This document shows positions 35,359 through 47,200 of a DNA stretch of 64,000 bases, piece by piece; position 1 is the stretch's first letter, and each line of letters starts with the position of its first letter. A program made the translations under genes and the position numbers. The notes beneath the pieces were generated by a model. The model had not been told where the DNA came from and did not search any database. It was given only the letters and a program-made list of their open reading frames with translations. Origin of the DNA: Codonopsis lanceolata (taxonomy: Eukaryota; Streptophyta; Magnoliopsida; Asterales; Campanulaceae); contig CM028378.1 of assembly GCA_013146195.2 (NCBI GenBank), positions 39,268,108 through 39,332,107 of the forward strand, read 5' to 3'.

Positions 35359-37229
35359 TTTTTTCTTCTACTAATCTTTATTTATTAATTATTAATTAAT
35401 AATCTATTATTTACCTATTAACTATTATTAAAACAGAAGTCATTGCTGTCACATGACGACTTTCTACTGAATGCTTAAAGTTTTAAAAGATTTATGTGCT
35501 TTGACATGACATCTTCTTGTGAAATTGTAAATTCTTTTTTTTTTTTGGTGCTGAAAATTAAAACCGGTACCTCCTTTATATATGGTAAAAGTTTTTTTTA
35601 TTTTTTGCTGTCAAAATCGGTTAGTACGAGATAAATTTTATCACATTTGATTTAGACGCGTTTCACTTGATTATGACTCCAAATTTTCATAATAAAAGTG
35701 TTTTTTTTTTGGATAGATTTTATTAATTCTCATAGATTTTAATATTTCAATTACATATTCATATGATCAATTTTGAATATTTACCTTATTTTTCGTTTCT
35801 TTCAAATTATTCAAATTAATTTTTTTAAATTATTTATTACAAGTTTAAAAAATCATCTAATTATAAACAACTTTTGCACGAGAAAAACACTATTAAAACC
35901 GCGCATACGGTACTATGTATATATATAATTTTTTTCCAACAAAATATTAAAACCAAGTAGATTTTTTAAAAACTGGTGTATTCTTTATACATGGTAAGTT
36001 TTTTCTTACTAGTTTTTGCTGTCAAAATCGGTTAATACATGATATATTTTATACCATTTGATTTAAACGAGTTTCACCTGATTAGTACTTCAAATTTTCA
36101 TGGTAAAAGTTTTTTTGCGGGTAGATTTTATCAATTCTCATAGGTTTTAATCTTTCAATTACATATTCATACGATCAAAGTTGAACTTATTTTTCTTTTT
36201 TTTCAAATTATTCTAATTAAAAATTTTAATTATTTGTTACAAGTTTAGAAAATCATATTATTATAAACAACTTTTGTAAAAAAAAAAAAACTATTAAAAC
36301 TGTGCATACGGTATATATATAAATTCCTTTTTTACTGTCAAAAAATCAAAACTTGATAGATTTTGAAACTAGTGTCTCATTTATACATGGTAAAAGTTTT
36401 TTTAAACCATTTTTTTGTTGTTAAAATCGGTTAATGCCGGATAGATTTTATAACATTTAATTTAATTTAAATGTGTTTCACTTGATTAAGATTCCAAATT
36501 TTTATGCTAAAGTTTTTTTGCGGATATAATTTATCACATTTGATTTAGACGTGTTTCAATTTATTAAAACTTTTCAATTCTCATGGTAATTTGTTTTTTA
36601 TAACTTTTTGCTGCCAAAATCGGATTGTACCAGATATATTTTATCACATTTGATTTAGACAAGATTCATTTGATTAGAAGTACTCCTCAATTGTCATGGT
36701 AGAAGTTTTTTAATTTGTATTATTTTACCAAAACTCGATCAATTCAAAATATATTTTATTCAATTTGATTAAACGTGTTCTACTAAAACCACAAACAATC
36801 ACTGTGAAATACTTCCCCTCCATCAAATACCACCTTGACGAGTCTGTCTTCGTGATACTTCCCCCTTCCTAAGAATATTTGTTCGATTTTATAATTCGCA
36901 TGAATTTTCGGTTTGATGATTCAGTGTGATCTCACGTTTTTTTAAAATTTATTAATTATGTAAACATCTTGCTATTATTGGTTCATTCAAATAGCTTATA
37001 GATTCTATCTACAAAATTAAGTTATAAAAATAACACTAAATTAACTGTGCATCGCATGGGTAATAACCTAGTTATTGAATATTATCTAATAACACTCATC
37101 AATATTAATGAGTGCTATCGGATAATATTCAAAACTATTCATTAACTAAACTTAGTAGATAATGATTTTATCCAAATTTAACCGATAACACTTAATTGTC
37201 ATCTCTATGTACATTTTTTTTTTTATATA

Positions 37230-38386
37230 TCGAAGTTAGCAAATTGGTTATGCTCTTATGAAAAAATGAAGAAAAAAAAAGGTCAAACTCACTTGTACCT
37301 TTCTAGGAAAAGAAATTGGCTATTTTTAGGAGATATTTAATTTAATAATTGACGTAATTTTTGCAATATTTAACAATTTTATTTCTAAATTCACCCAAAA
37401 TCAGAATATCAAATCCATCGCCGACCATTTTTACCTTTTTCATTGACAAACCTACCAGATTACGAATGGACATGCATGACTACCACTATCCCGCCCACAT
37501 TCATCAATCCACCTCTTAGACTTGACACTCACCTACCAAAAACGTTTGTAACGGCAACTTCCAAACAATCTATTCGGTGTGACCTGCAGGCTGCAGCCTG
37601 TAGCCCCACAATTCATCCACCTAATTCATCTTTGCTTCAGAAAGAAAATTAATTCGAATTTACTATACTGTCCTCGGAAGCTTCCACACATTGGCGATTG
37701 GCGAAACTCAAATTAGTAATTTTATTGTAATAAACAATTAAAGAAGTAATATTATCTTTTAATAATAATGCAATAAATAAAAAACTTTATTATTATAGAA
37801 AACAGAGTTGCTGATGATACAACAACAAAAACTTATTTCATTTGTTCCACTTAAAATTTTATGTTTGAAAAATCTAATAATTAAAAAATATATAACTAAA
37901 ATGAAAGTTGGTCATAATAATTTTTTTAAAAAAAGTTTAACTATTTAAGTAAAACTTTTAAAAATAAAACAATAAACTACTAATAAATAGAGGGAGTATT
38001 AATTTTTTTTGCATTGTTATTGTTGCACTCGCACTAGCACTCGATATTGAGTGTGTTTCATATAATATTGTTTTATAGATCAAATTCGTAAGACAATCCC
38101 ATATTTTTGTTTACAGCTTAACACAACAACATGCGATACATCTGGACAAGAGATTCAACTTGCTAATAATACGTGTAAAATGGTACTCCTATCTCCTATG
38201 TTTTTACCCACCATATTTAAGCATTTGGTCTCGGCGAACAATAAGGTTATTTCAGTAAATCGAGTACCCACGACTTCCGTTAAATATGTACTCCACCCGT
38301 CCACTACTCCAATATCCCAATCGTAACAGAAAAAGCGAAAAACATTTTTCTCTGTTAGAAAACTCTTCACCGGAGAAATACCTAAT
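37230..38386 (+). promoter_or_regulatory. Upstream region of PCBER gene, shared with the dead copy
   Basis: Blocks of this region recur at 45140-47886: AAAAGAAATTGG(C/A) then TTTTTAGGAGATATTTAATT (37300-37345 and 45196-45240), ATTACGAATGGACATGCATG (37460 and 46213), CAATAATAATGCAATAAATA, and CAGTAAATcGAGTACCCAC (38254 and 47770). No promoter element is pinned down; the 38290-38386 stretch should be the 5' untranslated leader. Confidence 0.55.
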
Positions 38387-38591
38387 ATGGCCGAGAAGAG
38401 CAAAATTTTGATCATTGGAGGGACTGGGTACATCGGAAAGTTCATTGTGGAAGCAAGCGCTAAGTTGGGACACCCAACCTTCGCCCTCGTGAGAGAAAGC
38501 ACGATCTCGGACCCTGTTAAGGGAAAGCTCGTTGACAGCTTCAAAAGCGCCGGCGTCATTCTCCTTTATGTACACCTTCTCTCTCTCTCTT

Positions 38592-38622
<31 letters not shown>

Positions 38623-40494
38623 TTACATGTAATTATACATGTAGAAATGCATGCGATATGAATGTTAGTATTGTCTGAGTACGTAGCTGAACAGAGGTGA
38701 AAATGTATAAAACAATGTACATTTGGGGTTGAATGTAACAGGGAGATATATATGATCATGAAAGTTTGGTGAAGGCGATCAAGCAGGTTGATGTGGTGAT
38801 TTCGACTGTGGGTCACTTGCAGTTAACTGATCAAACAAAGATAATTGCTGCGATTAAGGAAGCTGGTAATGTTAAGGTTTGTTTCTTTTCGTTCTATATT
38901 TTTAAATCCAGCTTATTCTTAATTGATCGAATTTTATATTATGAAATCCGGCCAGTTTATTAGTTTAATAAAATAAATAAAAGGTGGATTTAGTTCACAC
39001 GGAACATTTAAATATATAATTTTGAAGTATTAAAGAATGGTGGGGGAACTGAAATTGCAAAAGTTGTTTTTATTAAAAGATCAGTCCAGAGAGGGATGTA
39101 CGTCCTTCTACTCCAAACACATGCACAGCTTTTATTAATTCTATTCTTCTGTACATGGAGTTGTTTAATTTGAGTTTTTTGTGTTATATGTATTTCATTC
39201 AATATAAGTTGACTTGTATCGAAGACCACATTACCTCTTTCAGACATAGTTTGTTTGTTTCTCTAGCCTGATGATCTATTCTTACTTGAAATTTGCCTCA
39301 TCATCTCCATCCATTTGGGTGTGATTAACCTGAAAAGTATGGTTTTCCTATGATTTGTTGATTTTTCAGAGATTTTTCCCCTCAGAGTTTGGAAATGATG
39401 TGGATCGAGTCCACGCTGTTGAGCCAGCCAAATCTGCATTTGCAGGGAAAGCCCAAATTCGCAGAGCTGTTGAGGCGGCAGGAATTCCCCACACCTATGT
39501 GTCTTCCAATTGCTTCGCTGGCTACTTTCTCTCAACACTGGTGCAGCCAGGAGCCACAGCTCCACCCAGAGATAAAGTTGTCATCTTTGGTGATGGAAAT
39601 GCTAGAGGTACGGAACATTCTCCATTGAGCTCATGATTTCATTTTTTATTACCAAGATTTTCAAAAATTTAAAAGACAAAAGATCATCTCTGGAATCCAA
39701 CAAAATTATACTCTTGTCTTCTCAAACGAGTATTCATTCTTGTTCATGATCGAAATGAACAAAAACCGACACTTGTTTGGGACAAAGGGAGTACATCTTT
39801 AATTTAGCCGTGGTGGTCATCATCTTGGAATTTTGCAAGTCTGCAATTTTGTTATGAAATAGTTCTCCTGTGTGATCGTCTTACGGATCTTAATTTATAA
39901 GACAGAGCTTCATTCTCTCACAACTCAATCCACCAACATACGGTGGGTCGGGTCAAGTGGATTCATCTTATATAAAATACTTGACTTTCTTTCCTAAGCC
40001 TTTTGCCTTCTGGTTATTCTTGTTGTTGGTTTATAGGAGTATTTAGTGAAGAACATGACATTGGAACCTATACAATCAAGGCCGTGGATGATCCAAGAAC
40101 CTTGAACAAGATCGTGTATATCAAGCCTCCTAAAAACATCTACTCATTGAATGAGCTAGTTGCATTATGGGAGAAGAAGATTGGCAAAACTCTTGAGAAA
40201 ACCTATGTTCCTGAGGAGCAACTCTTGAAGAATATTCAAGGTTAGTAAATACACATGCAATTTATTTACAATAATTTTTCTTACAGACAATTATGTTATT
40301 GAAATTGTTTGTTGATCAATGTTTCAGAGGCTCCAATTCCAATCAATATATTATTATCAATCAACCACTCGATATTCGTGAAGGGAGATCATACCAACTT
40401 TGAGATAGAGGCATCGTTTGGGGTTGAGGCTTCTGAGCTTTATCCGGATGTCAAATACACAACTGTGGAGGAATACCTTGATCAGTTTGTTTGA
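38387..40494 (+). CDS. PCBER: Phenylcoumaran benzylic ether reductase (isoflavone reductase-like)
   Basis: Five exons: 38387-38569, 38742-38876, 39370-39607, 40037-40240, 40328-40494. All introns have GT-AG ends and the joined frame is 308 residues, the usual length for this family. Family knowledge: an atypical short-chain reductase that uses NADPH to reduce the benzylic ether of phenylcoumaran lignans such as dehydrodiconiferyl alcohol, in the cytosol, in phenylpropanoid metabolism. Seen here: the dinucleotide-binding motif GGTGYIG at residues 11-17, the RFFPSEFGNDVDR block at 107-119, the family's catalytic lysine in EPAKSAFAGKAQIRR (Lys133), and a C-terminus ending in EEYLDQFV. No disruption is seen, so the gene looks functional. 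Intron 1 holds a (CT)n(GT)n microsatellite at 38578-38621. Substrate preference (PCBER versus pinoresinol or isoflavone reductase) rests on overall resemblance and is not proven. Confidence 0.93.
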
Positions 40495-40757
40495 GAAACC
40501 AGGCTTCTTAGTTCTTATCATCTATCATATTTCTATTTGAATGCGTGCTGTGCTCTCGTATTATCTTAGTTTATTTGCAATCTCGTTAGAAGGAACTTTT
40601 GTATCGTCGACTTGACGACGTTGATGCCGTCGTCTGCAATAAATATACAGTACTATTCAAAATAACCAAAACATAAACATACGCGTCTTCTAAAAGTAAA
40701 GGTGCATATATGTTACAATAAATCCAATGAGTCATGCGCTAGTGTATCAACCTGACC

Positions 40758-41458
40758 GCGCCGGCCCAAGGGTGAAGCAAGGAAGCCCTTGCTTTAGGTC
40801 TCAAAAATCTTTAGGCCTCCAAAAAAAATTACTATCTTTTTAAAAATATATATATTATGTGACTCCTAGTTTTTCTCATTAGCTTACTTAATGAGAAATT
40901 AATGTCATTGGATATTAAAAATTTAAAAGATATTAGGTTACTTAATGAGAAATTAAGGTCATTGGATAATAAAAATTTAAAAACCAATTGTTTTAACCTT
41001 GAACATTTTTTAAAACATAATGACAACTCTGATATTGACGAATTAGATCTATTTACAAAACTATTTGTAAAAGAAATTATACAAATGAAAAATGATACAC
41101 AAATTGACATACTTAATTATATAATAAGGTTTGATTCTTTTCCAAATGCGTATATAAACATAGAATAATGTTTCTCGTAAATGCTGTTGCATCGCCAAAA
41201 GAAGTTTTAAACTAAAATTAATAAAATTTCATCTAAGACCAACAATGTCTCAACAAAGATTAAGTGGACTAGCTTTATTCAATTGAAAAAGAATTATTAA
41301 ATGAAATTGATTACAATAATTTAAAAATGATTTTGCATCCTAAAAAGCACAAAAGATGTTATTTAAATCAAAAATGTAATAATTAAAAATATATTATTTG
41401 ATTTTAAAAGGCCTCACTTTAGAGTTTGCTTTAGGCCTTCATAAGTGTTGGGCCGGGT
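40758..41458 (+). mobile_element. Truncated hAT transposon (TTF/ZMYM-type) remnant
   Basis: Ends share CGGCCCAA in inverted form (about 40761-40768 and 41447-41454), and CCTGACC flanks both sides (40751-40757 and 41459-41465), consistent with the 8-bp hAT duplication. The frame at 40902-41168 contains DELDLFTKLFVKEI and YIIRFDSFPNAYINIE. Past a stop come remnants of the hAT dimerisation region (the RLSGLALF-like stretch near 41262). Only the C-terminal part of a transposase is kept and it is broken. Confidence 0.7.
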
Positions 41459-41521
41459 CCTGACCACCTCCATTGTCAGTTTGTCACACACATACTTTAT
41501 AATGCTTAAAAGGATTAATAG

Positions 41522-44500
41522 ATAATTTGGTCCCTGAACTTCATCTTTATTCTTATAAAGGTGATAAATATTTTTCATTTCTTATATAAAAATTGGATTT
41601 CACTTTAGCTTGCATATTTGTCATTCAAACCATTATCTCAGACATAATCGTTAAATACTTGAGACTGAGTGGGATGTCTTGTTGGACATAAAAATGACAT
41701 AGTTTTTTAGCCCACTAACCGTTCTCACCCCCCCCCCCTTTCCCGCCAAACACTGAAACACACACACACGAGTTTTTTACCAAAATATTGTAGATTTTAT
41801 AAAATATTTCCAAACTTTAGTATTTCCTAATCTAATTCCCAAACCGTGGTACTTTTGGCCGGAGGAGAGAGAGATAGTGTAAATTGGAGCTGGGTGGCGA
41901 TGTAGCAGAAACCGACCGAAGATGAAGAAGCGTGGCTGGAGATGAAGCTGAGTAGGCGGCGCTGGAACATGGGCGATAAATCAGGAAGGCGAGCTCGGTG
42001 TTGGTGTCGACGATGGAGATTCGCCGGAGAAGAGAGAGAATCGACTTGACTGTTGTTGTAGAGACTTTCCAGATATGGGTCTTAGATTTAGGGGTGTTGG
42101 TGCGGCTTAGAGAAGTTGAAGGTGTCTTTTTGGTGGCAAACCTGACTGGAGCAGGGGAAGCCAGGTATGTAGAAGAAGAAGGCTGGATGACCAAAATGGA
42201 TGCAGAAAACAAATTAAGGGAAGAACCCCATGGAGCTATGTTCTTGAAGAAAGCTCTGTTTCTTGATAACTTTGTTTCCATTTTGGAAGTGCTCCCAAGT
42301 CCCAGTCAACCCCTGAAAGGATTTTCTTAAGAACTTTGTTTTCACTTTCTCTTGGAAGAATTCAATTCTCGAAGCACCTCACACACCCTGTGTTTTATTT
42401 TTACTCCCCCCAATCAATTGTAAAGAATTTTTATTTGAAGAAAGATATGTTTTATCTTCATTTTCTTTATCTTTCTGGGTTTCTTCAATTTGGTTTCTTT
42501 TAAGTATTCGATTTCAACCCTGATTACTACTCCATCTTCAGGTTAGCTCCAAATTCTTCAGTTTAATACTTTTTTTTTGTTAATTTTAAATTTATTTATT
42601 GAATTAATGAACTTAGATTTCTAATATGTTTGTTGTGAAACTATTATGGAACTTACGAAGGAGAAAGGTGGGTGTGGTTGGGGACATGTGAAAATATTTT
42701 TTTAAAGGGTGAAATTCACCATTGGTCCATGTACTTTGGGTTTGTCCACCGTTAGTCCCTGAACTTCAAAACGTCTCTCCATTGACCAAAGTTTGCGTTT
42801 TTTGTCCACCGTTGGTCCCTTGCTCAAACATCGTTAGCTGTTTCACCGTTAAATGGACATGTGCGATACGTGTGACCAAAATGAAGGACCAAACTGTCTT
42901 TTCTCCAACAGCTCCGTATATCCTCCCCAATTATACTCCCCGGGCTTCTCTCTCTCCACCAACCCCCACCACACGTCCATCATCACCCTTCAACTCCGGC
43001 ACTCTTCAACGCCTGCATACTCGCGTTCATTGCCTTCCTTCTTTTTACTCCGTTCCCCATCGTTACACTATCCAACGACATCATGACGTATACCGGAACC
43101 CCCTTATCTTTATCCTGCCCACCCCTCTTACATGCCCCAATCCTATCCGTTCTTGTAGACTTTTACGGCGCCCAAAGCGGCCGGCGTCGTCCATTCTATC
43201 TCTAAGGAGCTCCACGATTGTTCTTGCTCCCGTTTCTCTCTCTTCCCTTTCCTGCAAATACAAAGCCAATAATTCACCCAGTTGACTCATTTTGGCTCAC
43301 ACCCACGAACCCAAACCACACACACATAGTTACATGCACAAACACATCACGTATACATAATCAATAAATTGTGTACATACCCACAAAAGCTAGAGACGGT
43401 TGGAGATTTATTAAGGCAACTGAAACCACGTGAAGCTCTTGAAGAATAAGTTGAATTGAATTTCAACAGAAAATGAAAGTGACCGAATGCAATTGGGGAG
43501 GAGGGAATAAATGTGTGTAATGAGGGGAGAGAATGAGAGGAGAGAAAAGGAGTTATGGTTATGAAGACTGAGAAAGTGTATAGCATAAATACCATCTGTT
43601 TACTCGCGTTCATTGTCTTCCTTCTGGTTACTCCGTTCCCTATCGTTACACTATCCAACGGCATCATGACGTATACCGGATCCCCCTTATCTTTATCCTG
43701 CCCACCTCCTCTCATGTACTCCCTCATCACCTCCTCCCGTCGGTCTTTGCCATTTTGTCGCGAACGCTGGCGGGCCACCGACAGATCTCATTCCACTTAC
43801 ATTTGGACTCATCGGCGGAGACGGAGATACTCTATCGATCTCGCCCCCTACCTCTTCACCGCCACACGGATACCTGCCGTCGGCAACTTCCAAACTGTCG
43901 ACGCACTCACCGACGACGGCAAGGAATCTCCGAACACGGTGCTACCTGAATCTGCAGTGATTGCAGCGTTTGATAAAGCTCCAATTGGGTGAGGCAGACT
44001 CATCGCCATGTCCTGCAACTTATAAATCCAAATGTTCGTCCAATCACAAGCACAAGCAGCAATCAAGTAGAAGAATTAGAAGAATTTCCGCGAGGTAAAA
44101 TTACAAATTAAGGAAGGGATTTTAGAGAGATGGTGAGGATTTAGAGAGAGAAAAGACAGTTTGGTCCTTCATTTTGGTAACACGTATCGCACATGTCCAT
44201 TTAACGGTGAAACAGTTAACGGCGTTTGAGCAAGCGACCAACGATGGACAAAAAACGCAAACTTTGGTCAATGGTTAGACGTTTTGAAGTTCAGGGACTA
44301 ACGGTGGACAAACCTAAAGTACAGGGACCAATGGTGAATTTCACCTTTTTAAAAAAAATAGTCTTAATATAGAGAGTGTGTGTGTGTGTGTGAATGTGTG
44401 TTTCAGTGTTTGGCGGGAAGGGGGGTTGAGAACGGTGAGTGGGCAAAAAAATTACTTTAATTATATTTCTTATTTATTTTATATTTAATTATTAAGAGAG

Positions 44501-44728
44501 AAAGATAGAGAGAGAGAGAGGAGTAAAAAAAATTATTCAGCTAGACATCCCACTCAATCTCAAATAAGGGTAATTGTATCATTTTCATAAATATTTAACT
44601 ATTATGTTTGAGATAACGGTTTGATGGACAAATAAGCAAGCTAAAGTGAAATCCATTGACCAATATAGGAAATGAAAAACATCTATCACGTTTATAGAAA
44701 GAAAGGTGAAGTTCAGGGACCAAATTAT
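41522..44728. mobile_element. MULE-like element with long inverted termini, hosting a second one
   Basis: The left end ATAATTTGGTCCCTGAACTT is mirrored at the right end (AAGTTCAGGGACCAAATTAT). Inverted similarity extends over 200 bases, through TTTCACTTTAGCTTGC and TGAGTGGGATGTCT, to the CACTGAAACACAC tract at 41752 and its mirror near 44387. The left interior (41832-42330) has open frames on both strands of about 110-150 codons with no recognised domain; a captured exon is possible. No transposase. The target duplication is not resolved, perhaps because a Stowaway-like MITE inserted immediately at the right edge. Confidence 0.65.
42708..44345. mobile_element. Inner MULE-like element with about 200-bp inverted termini
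   Basis: Ends GGTGAAATTCACCATTGGTC and the reverse complement at 44326-44345. Arms extend about 200 bases through the TCCCTGAACTTCAAAACGTC and GTGCGATACGTGT words. Flanks TTTTTAAAG (42699-42707) and TTTTTAAAA (44346-44354) fit a 9-bp duplication with one mismatch. The GC-richer interior contains the same roughly 100-base stretch twice (about 43017-43127 and 43602-43715, sharing ATCATGACGTATACCGGA), in open frames 42722-43285 and 43555-43992. The product is not recognised; captured host sequence is an inference. Confidence 0.7.
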
Positions 44729-44731
44729 ATA

Positions 44732-44996
44732 CTCCCTCCGTCCTTAAATAGTTAAATGATTGTCCTAGTTGATCCGGCACACGGATTAAGAAAAAACAAT
44801 TGATTTGATTATTTATATTGATTTAATATGTAGTTTCCTTTAAAGCTCATGTGTATGTGGTTCATAATTAAAGTATGATAAAAAAGTAAGAGTAAAATGA
44901 TAAAAATTGTGTTTTAAAAATGTAAGTTTTAAACTAAACAATTATTTTGGAACGGATTAAAAAGAAAAGAAAGACGATAATTTATGGGCAGAGGGA
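44732..44996. mobile_element. Stowaway-like MITE, decayed
   Basis: Left end TA-CTCCCTCCGTCCTTAAAT; right end GGGCAGAGGGAT is a degraded mirror. Internal words (GATCCGGCACACGG, TAGTTTCCTTTAAAGC) are the reverse complement of those in the MITE at 30215-30473. Confidence 0.65.
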
Positions 44997-46032
44997 TTAT
45001 TAATTATGCTTAAAAGCATTAGTAACTGTTGTCATGTTTGGGAAGAGAAAGTGAGACTCACGTTACCATTGGTGTCATGTCTGGGAACTGGGAAGAGAAG
45101 GTGAGACTCGCATTACCAATTTACCATCGGTGATTCTCTTATGAGAAAGAAAAAAAAAAGGTGAGACTCACTTATACTTTTAGGTGATAGCCTTTCGACG
45201 AAAAGAAATTGGACATTTTTAGGAGATATTTAATTTAATAATTGATGTAATATTGTATTATTTAACAAAAAAAATTCTAAATTCACCGAAAGATTTTACT
45301 AATGAAACTCTTAAGGAGAAAATTCTGGCCAATCCCTTTTTTAAAGCTTTTAACCCAAAAAGTTACCGTAAATTTTTTATTCATAAAATACAAAAATATA
45401 ATAGATATGTGCTGAGTTGAAAGATATTTCAGTTAAGACGAAGGTGGAGAAGGATGAGGAAGAAAAAGGCTTACGATGGAGGAGATTGAAGAAGAAAGTG
45501 GAGGATATAAACTGATTTTTTATGCTTTTATACTGCGATTCATAAATTTCATTGCATTATTTTTACACCGCGGTTCAAAAGTTTAATTTCGTAGTCTATT
45601 TTTGTACCGCGGTTCATAAATTTCATTACATTATTTTTGCACCGCGATTCAAAATTTAATTTCCTAGTCTATTTTTTCACCGTCATTCATATATTTCATT
45701 GCATTATTTTTACACCGCGGTTCAAAGTTTAATTTCATAATTTATTTTTGCACAACGATTCATAAATTTCATTATATTAATTTTTGCACTGCGGTTCAAA
45801 GTTTAATTTGCTAGTCACTTTTTGTACCGCTATTCATAAAGTTTAATTGTATCGCGGTGCAAAAACAATGACTTTTGTAACGCGCATAAAGTTCGTTAAG
45901 GGTATCGTAGTTATTTGCCATCAAAAATAACTTTTTCTGATTAAAAATAAAAATATATAATGTAGCTATTAAATATTTTTTTTAAAGTGATCAACCTACA
46001 ATTTTTTCAACTCTTGAATATATTGACAAGTC

Positions 46033-46132
46033 GCCCCTAAGGGGATGGCTCAGTGGTAGATATGAACATGAAGTGTGAGTGCCGGGTTCGATCACTTGCT
46101 CTCGCTTAGAAGAAAAAAAAGTAAAAAAAAGA
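46033..46132 (+). mobile_element. Short tRNA-derived SINE with 17-bp target duplication
   Basis: A-box-like GGATGGCTCAGTGGTAG (46042-46058) and B box GGGTTCGATCA (46084-46094), then an A-rich end (AGAAAAAAAAGTAAAAAAAA). Perfect direct repeats GAATATATTGACAAGTC lie at 46016-46032 and 46133-46149. Total 100 bp, little more than the tRNA-related head and tail, so it belongs to a different family from the 241-bp SINE at 28299. Confidence 0.85.
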
Positions 46133-46978
46133 GAATATATTGACAAGTCCAAAATCAGAATATCAAATTACATCCTTAACCATTTCCCCCTTTTTCATTG
46201 GAAAGCATGCCAGATTACGAATGGACATGCATGATTACCACTATCCCGTCCACATTCATCAATCTATCTCTTACACCATCTTTAATAGTTTGGTAAAAAA
46301 AAATTTACAAAATCTTTAAATTGGTCCAATTTCTTAACAAATTTCTTTCACCATCTCCAACACTTCTACTCTAAAATTACTCTAAAATGAATATTTTAAA
46401 TATATTATTCATTATTATATTTAAAAAATATTTTATTTCATTAAATTTGTATAAGCATTAATAATATTAAAATGTATGTTGGGTGAGTTTATTTTACTGT
46501 AATGTAATTTTCGTTTTTTATTAATGTGTAATATTTATAAACTTTATTATAAATAGTTTTAATACTATTATAAATAACTAATACTAACTAACAATATAAA
46601 TATAAATAATTAAATTAATTTTATGTAGTATTTAAACCAAAACATAAAACTAGTATTTAAATCAAAATACAAAACTAATTAACAATATTAATAAAAAAAC
46701 TATTAATTAAACAAATAAAAAAAAAGATAGAAAAAGATGAGAGGTAAGATGAAGAATGAACATTTACACGCCAAATTTGAAGACCGATTGGCTGGTATTC
46801 ATTTGAGGCAACTTTTAAAGTTTCCCTGGGAAAAAAAAAAAAAAGTCCATTTTTGCACTAAATTGAAAGAATAAAGCATCCTTGATCCTCCTAGATGCTC
46901 TTACACTAAGGTCCAAAAGTAAGCAAAACCTTTGTAACGGCAATTTTAAAACGAATTTATAAATTAATTCGAATTTAC

Positions 46979-47200
46979 TTTTTTTTTTTTTTAACCAGGT
47001 TGAATCCTGGGGTAGTAGTTCCGGTCCCTCATTGCTACTACTAGGAAAATTGCGAGATGTGCCCGAAATGATCTGAGGGTTTGAGAGCAGTCTGCGATAA
47101 CACATACAAGGTCCAACCTCGGAGAAGAAAGCAAAGCTTCCACCAAATATCGAACCCACGCGCCTCCAAAGATCTTATGTCCTCCTCTTCCACTTACTTA
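46979..47200 (-). mobile_element. SINE of the same family as 28299-28539
   Basis: Shares AACCAGGTTGAATCCTGGGG, GTAGTAGTT and CGAACCCACG with the SINE at 28299, in the same orientation with the A-rich end at the left. The A box is degraded. The paralogous site at 37660-37675 lacks the element, so this copy arrived after the PCBER-region duplication. Exact right boundary is uncertain by about ten bases. Confidence 0.75.

Larger units (their letters stand above)
30480..37070. mobile_element. Helitron-like cluster with outward-facing 3' ends
   Basis: Three copies of a terminal motif of the type GTGCATCGCA(C/T)xGGTAATAACCTAG are present: minus strand ending at 30480, plus strand ending at 33420, plus strand ending at 37070. 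The stem GTGC-ATC-GCAC a dozen bases before CTAG is the Helitron 3' hallmark. At 30480 and 37070 the CTAG is followed by T, as expected. Repeated blocks with TTTTAAAATCTATC and ACGTGG...AACAGAAAG(C/T)CGTCAC words (31915, 32390, 32780, and reversed at 33430 and 35440) show several nested or tandem copies. A putative 5' start word is AACTATTATTAAAACAGAAG (35411-35430). No Rep-helicase coding is seen. Confidence 0.5.

Noticed and set aside
46033..46132. Functional tRNA gene
   Set aside because: A- and B-box-like sequences are present but no cloverleaf with anticodon and acceptor stem is evident, and the unit has an A-rich tail and target duplication, so it is a SINE.
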